Positions 1-6,215 of a DNA stretch of 6,429 bases are shown here, piece by piece. Numbering within the stretch: position 1 is the first letter of the stretch; each line of letters starts with the position of its first letter. Source of the stretch: an uncultured Deferribacteraceae bacterium. GTDB lineage: Bacteria > Chrysiogenota > Deferribacteres > Deferribacterales > Mucispirillaceae. Made by a program: the position numbers and the translations under genes. The stretch lies in NCBI GenBank assembly GCA_947039055.1, contig CAMQYB010000116.1:1-6429 (forward strand), in the 5' to 3' direction. The notes beneath the pieces are model-generated. The model saw only the letters and a program-made list of their open reading frames with translations, was not told where the DNA came from and did no database searches.

Positions 1-64
1 TGATAGGTTCGTTCTAAACATCTAAAAAACAGTTCAACTTTATTATATCTACTAAGTTCTCAGT
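1..64. other. Short flank downstream of the response regulator gene; possible start of a next gene
   Basis: This short AT-rich stretch follows the stop codon of the minus-strand response regulator. I see no hairpin followed by a T run, so the operon may continue beyond the window. A minus-strand ATG at 21-19 opens a frame (MFRTNLS) that runs off the left edge, and a TAG stop lies directly before it. No convincing ribosome-binding site precedes that ATG. The sequence AGTTTAAACT (62-71), across the regulator's stop codon, is a perfect 10-bp palindrome but is probably chance in AT-rich DNA. A sensor kinase often follows an OmpR-type regulator, but seven codons cannot show that. Confidence 0.2.
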
Positions 65-790
65 TTAAACTTTTTTGATTTTATAACCAATTCCAGAGAC
101 AGTTTTTATGATTGATGGGTTTTTAGGGTTTTGTTCTATCTTCTGTCTAAGGTTTTGTATATGCACATCTAAGCTTCTGCTCCATCTATAGAGAGTGTTT
201 TTGCCCCACAGATCTTCAATTATTTTATCTCTGCTTAAAGTTTGTCCAGCGTGTTTACTAAAATATATAAGTAGCTCAAACTCTTTAGGAGTAAGATTTA
301 AGTTCTCATTATTTATAGTCGCATATCTATTTTTGAAGTTGATTACTATTCCGTTAAAGTTTGTGCTTTCATCAGTATTATTATCAAGCAGTTCGTGGTT
401 ACTTTCAAACCTTCTAAGCACAGCTTTAATTCTTGCCATAAGTTCCATATTCTCAAACGGTTTAGTAATATAATCATCAGCACCGTATTCAAGACAGATA
501 ACTTTATCCGACACAGAGTCGTTAGCTGAAAGCATAATTATAGGTATATCGGTTTTTTGACGAATAATTTTGCAAACCTGTTGTCCTGAAATATCAGGAA
601 GTCCGACATCTAATATAACTAGATCTATATCGGTATTACTCTCTGCTATTTTTATTCCATCCATACCATTAGCAGATGAAACAACAGCGTAACCCTCAAG
701 ATCTAAAAACATTTTCAAGAGTTCTATTATTTCGATATCATCGTCTATTACAAGGATAGTTTTTTTATCAGATTGAAAATCTTTCGACAC
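65..790 (-). CDS. OmpR/PhoB-family two-component response regulator
   Basis: This cytoplasmic transcription regulator should be phosphorylated by a sensor kinase and then bind DNA. The 241 aa length is normal for the family. The N-terminal receiver domain spans roughly residues 10-128. It shows the acidic cluster D16-D18, the likely phospho-acceptor D61 (in VILDVGLPD), S88, Y107 and the K110-P111 pair. The C-terminal winged-helix domain spans about 145-241. It shows LTPKEFELL (166-174), the recognition-helix region SLDVHIQNLRQKIE and the closing VSGIGYK. The start is GTG at 790, with AGGGG six bases upstream. The nearby ATG at 792-790 is in another frame. The gene overlaps the 3' end of the LarA-like gene by 23 bases, suggesting translational coupling. 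The regulon and partner kinase cannot be read from the sequence, so I assign no symbol. Confidence 0.93.
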   Translation of the reverse strand: MSKDFQSDKKTILVIDDDIEIIELLKMFLDLEGYAVVSSANGMDGIKIAESNTDIDLVILDVGLPDISGQQVCKIIRQKTDIPIIMLSANDSVSDKVICLEYGADDYITKPFENMELMARIKAVLRRFESNHELLDNNTDESTNFNGIVINFKNRYATINNENLNLTPKEFELLIYFSKHAGQTLSRDKIIEDLWGKNTLYRWSRSLDVHIQNLRQKIEQNPKNPSIIKTVSGIGYKIKKV

Positions 791-2009
791 ATGTAACCCC
801 TATCGTACTCTTTTTATCTTCAATGAAATCTTTAACATCATCTATATCTAAATTGTTCATTCCAGCTCTTGTAACTATATCTTTATCAAAGTTAGATATA
901 ATAGCGATATGATACATAGATGATAGATATTTTATAATTGTTGCGTTTAGTAAATTATAATCAAACCCTGCAAGCAGTTTTTCTTTCTGTTCGATAACAG
1001 TATTGATATTGAGGAATGATATAAACTTTTCTGATCCAAATTCATCAAGATCTGTAGCATCTATTAGAACTCTGCAACCTTTCTCAATCTTGCCTAAAAT
1101 AGAGTATAAATATTGTGCACACTCTTCAAGAGATTTATTGTTTTTATCTAATTTTATTAACGCAGATTTATGACACTCTGTACTATTTAGTTCACTATTG
1201 GTGAACGATAATTTATCGAGTTTATTTATCATCTCTATTTGTGACAGAAAAATATCACCAGCAAAAATATCTGTAATTTCATTATCAGCATTTTTGATAT
1301 AGTTGATAGAGTAATATTCAATTTCACTTCTAGCGATCAGAGTTCCAGCGATCGCATCAGCTATCATAATATTCTCTTTGCTTCCAGCGTAATAATTTTT
1401 TTTGAACAATTTTTTACTATCGTTTATATCATTATCAAGTATTAATGAAGCAGTTTTTATAAATGATTTTTTAGGAGCTATCCCTTGAAAAACTAAAGAT
1501 CTACTACCTTTATATCCGTAGATTAAATCAGGATAGATTTCAGATACGGTAATGGCTAGCTCTGATTTTAGAAATAATTTATGTATGAGTATCGGTTGTT
1601 TATTTGATGTTGTCCCGAAGAAATCAAAATCTGTTGTATAATCAGGATCGTATTCTACCAAGTTTTTTTCATACTTACTGTAACAATCTGCAAGTATGTT
1701 TTTATAACTTTCTTTAATGATTTTTTCTGTTGCATAAGATGCAAGAATAATATTTAAATTATCTATTGAGTCTATTTTGTTTTCTATAACATTTAATATT
1801 GTAGGGATCAATTTACAATCGGTTTTTGGATCAAGAATAAGGAGTATTTTTTTACTTTTATAATTTTCAAGCAGTTCGATAAAAGTTGAAGATTTGACTA
1901 CATTATTATTAATGCACTCTATGAAATCATCAAAATTTATAGGCTTTACAGTATTACTATATCTAAACTTTTTATCCACCGATCCTAGACATTGTTCTAT
2001 TATATCCAT
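768..2009 (-). CDS. LarA-like (DUF2088 / nickel-pincer lactate racemase fold) protein, apparently lacking catalytic residues
   Basis: This 413 aa protein matches the family by eye along its length. GTTS (132-135) falls where LarA has its GTTSRGTPV block. IYPDLIYGYKGSRS (158-171) matches the IEPHYFAGFSGGxK region. DIFAGD (247-252) matches the VFAGDP block. DATDLDEFGSEKF (317-329) matches the AECxDGxGSxxF block of the C-terminal domain. Canonical LarA binds the nickel-pincer cofactor through Lys184 and His200 and uses Arg75, His108, His174 and Lys298 (L. plantarum numbering). In my alignment these fall on T63, T94, D161, S171, A187 and roughly E296. Racemase activity is therefore unlikely, and the role is unknown. 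No lysine cofactor anchor and no larB/larC/larE genes are visible here. The ATG at 2009 has AGAGG six bases upstream and lies inside moaA (38-base overlap). The 3' end overlaps the regulator by 23 bases. I see no signal peptide or membrane helix, so it is presumably cytoplasmic. Confidence 0.72.
   Translation of the reverse strand: MDIIEQCLGSVDKKFRYSNTVKPINFDDFIECINNNVVKSSTFIELLENYKSKKILLILDPKTDCKLIPTILNVIENKIDSIDNLNIILASYATEKIIKESYKNILADCYSKYEKNLVEYDPDYTTDFDFFGTTSNKQPILIHKLFLKSELAITVSEIYPDLIYGYKGSRSLVFQGIAPKKSFIKTASLILDNDINDSKKLFKKNYYAGSKENIMIADAIAGTLIARSEIEYYSINYIKNADNEITDIFAGDIFLSQIEMINKLDKLSFTNSELNSTECHKSALIKLDKNNKSLEECAQYLYSILGKIEKGCRVLIDATDLDEFGSEKFISFLNINTVIEQKEKLLAGFDYNLLNATIIKYLSSMYHIAIISNFDKDIVTRAGMNNLDIDDVKDFIEDKKSTIGVTCVERFSI
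797..801 (-). promoter_or_regulatory. Ribosome-binding site of the response regulator gene
   Basis: On the minus strand AGGGG sits six bases before the GTG at 790. It lies inside the last codons of the upstream LarA-like gene. It supports the GTG start, because the out-of-frame ATG overlapping it gives only a frame conflicting with the conserved receiver domain. Confidence 0.6.
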
Positions 2010-3042
2010 TTTTAACCTCTACAGAATTTTTATCGTATTCCTTCGATTTAATAGCTAAGGCTTCTTTAATGCATTCAATTAGCATATTGGTATCTCTACT
2101 TTTTATAGCGTCGTTAATATCTATCTCTCTATCATCAAGCAGACAAGAACGTATATATCCGTCGTATGTTAATCTTACTTTATCACAATCATCACAGAAA
2201 TGTTTTGTGATAGGCGTGATAATTCCTATTGTAGCACCGTTTGATAATTTATAGTTCACTGCAGGTCCAGTATTTTTATCTTTTTGAAGTTGCTGAGGGT
2301 TAAGATGAGCTAACTGTTTAAGTATCATATCACTTGTAATAATATTTTCTTTGCTCCATAGATCATGATTACCAACAGGCATGAACTCTATAAAACGCAT
2401 AATAATATTTTCTTCAGCTGCAAAATTTACAAAATCAAGCAGTTCGTCATCGTTAAATCCTTTGATCATTACAGCGTTAATTTTAACTTGTTTAAAATCA
2501 GTTCTAATCGCAGTTCTAATTCCAGCCATAGTATCGTTAAACATATTTGTGTTTGTGCCAGCGATATAATTAAATCTTTCAGCGTTTAAAGTATCAAGTG
2601 AAATGTTTAATCTTGAAACTCCAGCTTTTAAAAGATCATCAGAATATTTAGTAAGCAGAGATCCATTTGTAGTTATCATAACCTCTTCAATACCATTAAT
2701 TGCAGATAGTTTAGATAAGAATGGAACGATATCTTTTCTAACAAGAGGCTCACCACCTGTTACTCTTAACCTATTAACTCCAAGCCCTGCAAACACTTCA
2801 GATACAAATAAGATATCATCGTAACTTAAAATCTTTTCGCCAGCCAAACTCATACTGTTTTCAGTGTGAGGCTTACAGTATATACATTTGAAATTGCAAG
2901 CAGGCGTGACAGATATACGTAGATATTTTAACCTTCTTCCATATTGATCAGGCTGTATAATGTTATTGTTGCTATTATTGCTACTACTATCATTATTACT
3001 ACAGTTATTGTTGTTACTATTATTACTACTGTTATTACTCAT
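1972..3042 (-). CDS. moaA: GTP 3',8-cyclase MoaA (molybdenum cofactor biosynthesis, radical SAM)
   Basis: MoaA converts GTP to 3',8-cyclo-7,8-dihydro-GTP, the first step of molybdopterin synthesis, in the cytoplasm. The radical-SAM cluster motif is C49-x3-C53-x2-C56 (TPACNFKCIYC), followed by GGEP at 96-99. The second, substrate-binding cluster is C283-x2-C286-x13-C300. The protein ends in the family's C-terminal Gly-Gly (RTMSRIGG), which is needed for activity in known MoaA proteins. The length of 356 aa is slightly over the usual 320-340 because of an odd Asn/Ser tract at residues 2-27. The conserved enzyme begins near residue 30. No other ATG lies before residue 64, so the start at 3042 stands despite a weak ribosome-binding site (GAG-like). 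The gene follows tatC by 72 bases and overlaps the next gene by 38. No moaB, moaC, moaD or moaE gene is in view. Confidence 0.96.
   Translation of the reverse strand: MSNNSSNNSNNNNCSNNDSSSNNSNNNIIQPDQYGRRLKYLRISVTPACNFKCIYCKPHTENSMSLAGEKILSYDDILFVSEVFAGLGVNRLRVTGGEPLVRKDIVPFLSKLSAINGIEEVMITTNGSLLTKYSDDLLKAGVSRLNISLDTLNAERFNYIAGTNTNMFNDTMAGIRTAIRTDFKQVKINAVMIKGFNDDELLDFVNFAAEENIIMRFIEFMPVGNHDLWSKENIITSDMILKQLAHLNPQQLQKDKNTGPAVNYKLSNGATIGIITPITKHFCDDCDKVRLTYDGYIRSCLLDDREIDINDAIKSRDTNMLIECIKEALAIKSKEYDKNSVEVKNGYNRTMSRIGG
2016..2020 (-). promoter_or_regulatory. Ribosome-binding site of the LarA-like gene, inside moaA
   Basis: On the minus strand AGAGG lies six bases before the ATG at 2009. It falls inside the last codons of moaA, so translation of the LarA-like protein probably depends on ribosomes finishing moaA. 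Confidence 0.6.
2962..3039 (-). repeat. Degenerate trinucleotide tract encoding Asn/Ser at the MoaA N terminus
   Basis: Twenty-six consecutive codons (MoaA residues 2-27) are almost all AAT, AAC, AGT or AGC, giving only Asn and Ser apart from one Cys (TGT) and one Asp (GAT). Those two exceptions are one base away from Ser (AGT) and Asn (AAT) codons. This looks like a decayed (ARY)n microsatellite within the gene. Length changes in whole units would keep the frame, so it would vary tail length rather than switch the gene on or off. Confidence 0.85.
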
Positions 3043-3068
3043 ATTGCATCACTCAACGTTAAATTATT

Positions 3069-3077
3069 TTATCCACA
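3069..3077 (+). promoter_or_regulatory. Perfect DnaA-box-like 9-mer in the tatC-moaA gap
   Basis: TTATCCACA on the plus strand matches the E. coli R1/R4-type DnaA box exactly. It lies upstream of moaA, overlapping the left arm of the intergenic hairpin. A single box is not an origin, and a chance match is possible. A near match (TTATCCACC) occurs at 1971-1979, inside genes. Confidence 0.3.
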
Positions 3078-3107
3078 AATAAAAAGTTATTATTTGATGG
3101 ATTTTTT
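3071..3107 (+). terminator. Hairpin with T run between tatC and moaA (terminator-like on the plus strand)
   Basis: The arms at 3071-3082 and 3090-3102 pair over 12 positions with one bulged base and a 7-base loop. On the plus strand the hairpin is followed by six T's (3102-3107), which resembles an intrinsic terminator, although the stem is mostly A:T. On the minus strand, where the flanking genes are read, no T run follows. There it would act at most as a weak attenuator, a pause site or an mRNA-processing hairpin separating the tat and moaA parts of the operon. Confidence 0.35.
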
Positions 3108-3114
3108 ATTTTAT

Positions 3115-3903
3115 CTACTCATAAATATTAAGAGTAGATTCTTCTTTATTTTTTCTATTAACAAATCTAGCTATAAATATACTGATCTCATAAAGCACAA
3201 GTAGTGGTATCGCCATAGTTACTTGAGATATCACATCAGGAGGTGTAAGAACTGCTGCGAGTATAAAAATTCCAACGATCGCATACCGTCTATATTTGAT
3301 AAGTTTTTTATCAGTCACTATTCCCATGAGTGCTAGAAAGAACATAATCACAGGCATTTCAAAAACAAGTCCAAAGGCAAGAGTTAATTTAATCACAAAA
3401 CTTAAATACCAATCAACAGATAAGCTAGCTATCATATTCCATTCAGGCGAGGCGTATTTTAGAAAGAATTGAAACCCTAACGGGAACACTATAAAATATG
3501 CAAACGATGCACCGATGAAAAATAAAATTGATGCTGATACAACAAATGTAATAAAATATTTCTTCTCATTAACATATAATCCAGGTGCGATAAATTTCCA
3601 TAGTTGAAATAATATAAAAGGCATAGAAACAAAAAATGCAACAAGTGCAGATAATTTTAATTCAGTTATAAAGCCTTCAGTAAGTTTAATAAATGCGATC
3701 GTAGATCCTTCAGGCATGATTTCAACAAGTGGAGCTATTGCAAAATTCATCAACAGTTTTCCTTGCGAGTATGCACCTATGAAAACTATTATTAAAAATA
3801 TAATCACATATACTAATCTTTTTCTAAGTTCTACAAGATGATGCATAAGAGGATATCTTGAGGTTACCTCAGGTTTGCTTAAATTATCACTACTGTTATT
3901 CAC
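3115..3903 (-). CDS. tatC: Sec-independent protein translocase subunit TatC
   Basis: TatC is the multi-spanning inner-membrane core of the twin-arginine translocase. It recognises RR signal peptides and exports folded proteins. The 262 aa length fits the family, and six hydrophobic spans can be read. Conserved blocks are HLVELRKRL (22-30, with the conserved E25), the loop FQLWKFIAPGLYVNEKK (99-115, with E113), FGLVFEMPV with E182, and TPPDVISQ (220-227, with D223). The GTG start at 3903 lies two bases after the tatB stop, with AAAGG upstream, giving tight coupling. The first in-frame ATG (residue 20, just before HHLVELRKR) is a plausible alternative that would drop an Asn/Ser-rich lead. The C terminus is short and charged. 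The stop is TAG. Confidence 0.97.
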   Translation of the reverse strand: MNNSSDNLSKPEVTSRYPLMHHLVELRKRLVYVIIFLIIVFIGAYSQGKLLMNFAIAPLVEIMPEGSTIAFIKLTEGFITELKLSALVAFFVSMPFILFQLWKFIAPGLYVNEKKYFITFVVSASILFFIGASFAYFIVFPLGFQFFLKYASPEWNMIASLSVDWYLSFVIKLTLAFGLVFEMPVIMFFLALMGIVTDKKLIKYRRYAIVGIFILAAVLTPPDVISQVTMAIPLLVLYEISIFIARFVNRKNKEESTLNIYE

Positions 3904-3905
3904 TA

Positions 3906-4235
3906 TTAACTACCTTTATCAGAGCTATCATTTACGTTAGATGTTTTCTTAGATTTCGTATTAGGAAGTTTAGTCTTCCACTCTTCTTTATATTTTTCAA
4001 CAGCGACAACTTCTTTAGATGCGTGACTGCTATTATTATTAGCATCTGTTTTTTTCTGAGTAGGGTTTATAGTATCATCAAGATTAACACTCTCTTTAAA
4101 GTCCGAGAACGATCTTCTAAACTCACCATACCCTTTGCCTAATGATTTCGCAACGTCAGGTAACCGTTTAGGTCCTATAACTAACAATGCAACAACTGCT
4201 ACCAAAATAAGTTCAGACATTCCTAAACCAAACAT
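3906..4235 (-). CDS. tatB: Twin-arginine translocase subunit TatB (TatA/B family)
   Basis: This single-span membrane component works with TatC. Residues 1-20 form the short hydrophobic helix (MFGLGMSELILVAVVALLVI). G21-P22 form the hinge, followed by the amphipathic helix RLPDVAKSLGKGYGEFRRSF. The tail to residue 109 is a hydrophilic, Lys/Ser/Asn-rich, probably unfolded segment. Glu8 and the MFGxGxSEL start favour TatB over TatA, which often has another polar residue there. In many bacteria, however, one such protein does both jobs, so tatA remains possible. Translation begins at the ATG at 4235 with a strong AAGGAG (4249-4244) eight bases upstream. It is the first gene of the leftward cluster and ends two bases before tatC. 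No second TatA/B gene is in the window. Confidence 0.9.
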   Translation of the reverse strand: MFGLGMSELILVAVVALLVIGPKRLPDVAKSLGKGYGEFRRSFSDFKESVNLDDTINPTQKKTDANNNSSHASKEVVAVEKYKEEWKTKLPNTKSKKTSNVNDSSDKGS

Positions 4236-4260
4236 AATATATACTCCTTAGCTATATATA
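4236..4260 (-). promoter_or_regulatory. tatB: tatB ribosome-binding site presented in an A/U hairpin
   Basis: In the minus-strand transcript the Shine-Dalgarno AAGGAG (4249-4244) lies in a 9-base loop. The loop is closed by seven A:U pairs between 4253-4259 and 4237-4243. The longer TA tract (4253-4265) allows several slipped pairings. The stem ends within one base of the start codon. It is too weak to block translation at normal growth temperature but could respond to temperature or to a binding protein. The Shine-Dalgarno sequence is certain, and any regulatory role is inference. Confidence 0.45.
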
Positions 4261-4317
4261 TATATTGCAACAATATTAGATAAAAATCAAGATCAATAGA
4301 GATATTTATATATTTTA

Positions 4318-4346
4318 TGGAAAAAAGTTTAAAATTAGTGTACAAT
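4318..4346 (+). promoter_or_regulatory. Tentative ilvD promoter
   Basis: TACAAT (4341-4346) is a good -10 candidate. TGGAAA (4318-4323) lies 17 bases upstream and matches four of six -35 bases. A start near 4353 would leave a leader of about 55 bases before the ilvD ATG. The whole 4236-4407 region is so AT-rich that other combinations are possible. For the leftward tatB promoter, the tandem TTGATC/TTGATT motifs (minus strand, 4296-4285) are possible -35 elements, but I see no well-placed -10. Confidence 0.35.
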
Positions 4347-4407
4347 ACGAGATTACAAAATCATATTGTCTATGATAAGTATATAACAGTTTAAAAGGTT
4401 GAGAATT

Positions 4408-6063
4408 ATGAGAAGCGATATAATAAAAAAAGGTAGCGAACGTGCACCAAATAGAGCATTAATATATGGTACTGGCGTAACAAAAGAGCAGATGAATGCT
4501 CCGTTTATTGGTATATGTTCATCATTTACCGATCTAATCCCAGGACATTCTGGAATGCGTGTGCTTGAAAGATTTATAGAGAAAGGTGTTCACACAGGTG
4601 GTGGACAAGCGTTTATATTTTCAGTTCCAGGTATATGTGACGGGATAGCGATGGGACATTCAGGTATGCATTATAGTCTACCAAGTAGAGACGCTATCGC
4701 AGATATTATTGAGTGTGTTGTAAACGCTCATCAGTTAGACGGCGTAGTATTTCTTACAAATTGCGATAAGATTACACCAGGAATGTTGATGGCATCAGCT
4801 AGATTAAATGTTCCATCAATATTTGTAACGGCAGGTCCTATGCCATCTGGTAACTATAAAATGATTAGAAGAGATTTTATAACAGATTCATTTGAAGCTG
4901 TTGCAAAATTTTCTAAAGGTGAGATCGACGCTGAAGAGTTAGATAATCTTGAAAGAACAGCTTGTCCAGGTGAGGGTGCTTGTCAAGGGTTATTCACAGC
5001 AAACACGATGGCTTGTTTAACAGAGAGTATGGGTATGGGGCTTCCAGGAATGGCAACAGCACTTGCAGGTCTTGCTGATAAACGTCGTATAGCGTTTGAT
5101 TCTGGAGTTGAGATAAATAGATTAGTAAGAGAGGATATTAAACCTCTTGATATAATGACACAAGAAGCGTTTGAAAATGCAGTTATAGTTGATCTAGCGT
5201 TAGGAGGATCAACGAACACTACATTACATATTCCAGCTATCGCATATGAAGCAGGTGTGAAAGTTAATTTAGATACATTTGATAGGTTAGCAAAAACTAC
5301 TCCACATATTACGTCAATGCGTCCAGGTGGAGAATTTTTCATGGAAGATCTAGATCATGCAGGTGGAATTCCTGGTGTATTAAAATCTCTAAAACCTATT
5401 CTTAATAATAGTATGACGGTATCTGGTTTAACTATTCATGAGATATGTGATAAAGCTAAAATATATGATAATAACATAATTAGATCGTTAGATAACCCTT
5501 ATCATAAAGAGGGTGGCATAGCAGTTCTAAAAGGTAATATAGCACCTGACGGATCGGTTGTTAAACAATCGGCTGTTGCAGAACATATGATGAAGTTCAA
5601 AGGATCTGCTAAATGTTACGATAGTGAAGAGCTTGCGATGGCAGCTATTATGGGTGGAGTTATTAAGAACGGCGATGTTGTAGTTATCCGTTATGAAGGT
5701 CCTAAAGGTGGGCCTGGAATGCGTGAGATGTTAGCACCTACTGCTGCTATTATGGGTCTTGGGTTGACAGAAGTTGTTCTTATTACTGATGGTAGATTTT
5801 CAGGTGGTACACGAGGTCCTTGTATAGGACATATATCTCCTGAGGCTATGGAAGGTGGAATGATCGGTTTAGTTAATGACGGTGACGAAATTGAGATAGA
5901 TATCCCTAACAGAAAAATATCATTGAACGTAGATGATGCTGTTTTATCTAAAAGGAAAGAGAGTTGGAAAGCTCCTGAACCTAAGATTAAAAAAGGGTAT
6001 TTATTAAAATATGCAAAATCGGTATCATCAGCAGCCGAGGGTGCAATATTTAAAAACAAATAA
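4408..6063 (+). CDS. ilvD: Dihydroxy-acid dehydratase IlvD
   Basis: IlvD dehydrates 2,3-dihydroxy-isovalerate and 2,3-dihydroxy-3-methylvalerate to 2-keto acids, for valine, leucine, isoleucine and pantothenate synthesis, using an Fe-S cluster in the cytoplasm. From the ATG at 4408 it is 551 aa, a full family length. Visible motifs are MRSDIIKKG at the start, CDGIAMGH (77-84), [10 protein letters not shown] (C119, D120, K121), [16 protein letters not shown] (186-201, with C192), LALGGSTNT, and the active-site block [17 protein letters not shown] (459-475, with S465 the likely catalytic serine). A TTG nine bases upstream is in frame but sits directly against the AAAAGG (4393-4398), whereas the ATG has a nine-base spacer, so I prefer the ATG. 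Cluster type is uncertain: the Cys residues at 119 and 192 are clear, but the usual third-ligand position near PGH is not Cys, while C37 is nearby. The gene is divergent from the tat operon and followed directly by repeats, with no clear terminator. Confidence 0.97.
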   Translation: MRSDIIKKGSERAPNRALIYGTGVTKEQMNAPFIGICSSFTDLIPGHSGMRVLERFIEKGVHTGGGQAFIFSVPGICDGIAMGHSGMHYSLPSRDAIADIIECVVNAHQLDGVVFLTNCDKITPGMLMASARLNVPSIFVTAGPMPSGNYKMIRRDFITDSFEAVAKFSKGEIDAEELDNLERTACPGEGACQGLFTANTMACLTESMGMGLPGMATALAGLADKRRIAFDSGVEINRLVREDIKPLDIMTQEAFENAVIVDLALGGSTNTTLHIPAIAYEAGVKVNLDTFDRLAKTTPHITSMRPGGEFFMEDLDHAGGIPGVLKSLKPILNNSMTVSGLTIHEICDKAKIYDNNIIRSLDNPYHKEGGIAVLKGNIAPDGSVVKQSAVAEHMMKFKGSAKCYDSEELAMAAIMGGVIKNGDVVVIRYEGPKGGPGMREMLAPTAAIMGLGLTEVVLITDGRFSGGTRGPCIGHISPEAMEGGMIGLVNDGDEIEIDIPNRKISLNVDDAVLSKRKESWKAPEPKIKKGYLLKYAKSVSSAAEGAIFKNK

Positions 6064-6090
6064 TTTGGGCTTGTTTCGTGGGGCTTAGGT

Positions 6091-6120
6091 TTGGCAAGTG
6101 GGACAAGTTGGGCAAGTGGC
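6091..6120 (+). repeat. 9-bp minisatellite, three units
   Basis: Three consecutive units of the form GRCAAGTKG place CAAGT at 6095, 6104 and 6113, exactly nine bases apart. This is the simplest layer of the repeat block and may be the seed from which the longer units grew. Confidence 0.7.
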
Positions 6121-6215
6121 GAATTGGGTGTGTTGTGCAAGTTGGGTAATCATACAAAGTTTGGCAAGTGGGCGAATTAGGTGTGTTGTGCAAGTTGGGT
6201 AATCGTACAAAGTTC
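6111..6215 (+). repeat. About 53-bp tandem repeat, two units
   Basis: Units at 6111-6162 and 6163-6215 both run from GGCAAGTG through GCGAATT, GGTGTGTTGTGCAAGTTGG and AATCRTACAAAGTT. They differ by one inserted G and about three substitutions. The end of the second unit merges with the start of the 58-bp array. Confidence 0.8.

Noticed and set aside
1348..1355. GCGATCGC, the HIP1 palindrome common in cyanobacteria
   Set aside because: There is only one exact copy, inside a gene, and nothing else here suggests a cyanobacterium.
3040..3049. Five-codon mini-ORF (ATG CAA TAT GAG TAA) overlapping the moaA start
   Set aside because: It is too short to support beyond chance in this sequence and has no clear ribosome-binding site of its own.
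3858..4142. Plus-strand open frame of 94 aa opposite tatB/tatC
   Set aside because: It is antisense to two firmly identified genes, with no ribosome-binding site or recognisable domain. Long antisense frames are expected here.
4342..4369. Inverted repeat ACAATA...TATTGT upstream of ilvD as an operator
   Set aside because: Six-base arms separated by 16 bases are easily found by chance in DNA this AT-rich.
4399..4407. TTG start giving ilvD three extra residues
   Set aside because: The Shine-Dalgarno AAAAGG directly abuts the TTG, leaving no spacer. The ATG at 4408 has a proper spacer and matches the usual MRSD start of the family.
6067..6128. G-quadruplex in the G-rich stretch after ilvD
   Set aside because: Five GGG runs exist (6067, 6080, 6100, 6110, 6126), but most loops are 10-16 bases long, so a stable canonical quadruplex is unlikely.
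5691..6140. Minus-strand open frame of 149 aa opposite the end of ilvD
   Set aside because: It is the antisense shadow of conserved ilvD codons and starts inside the repeat block.
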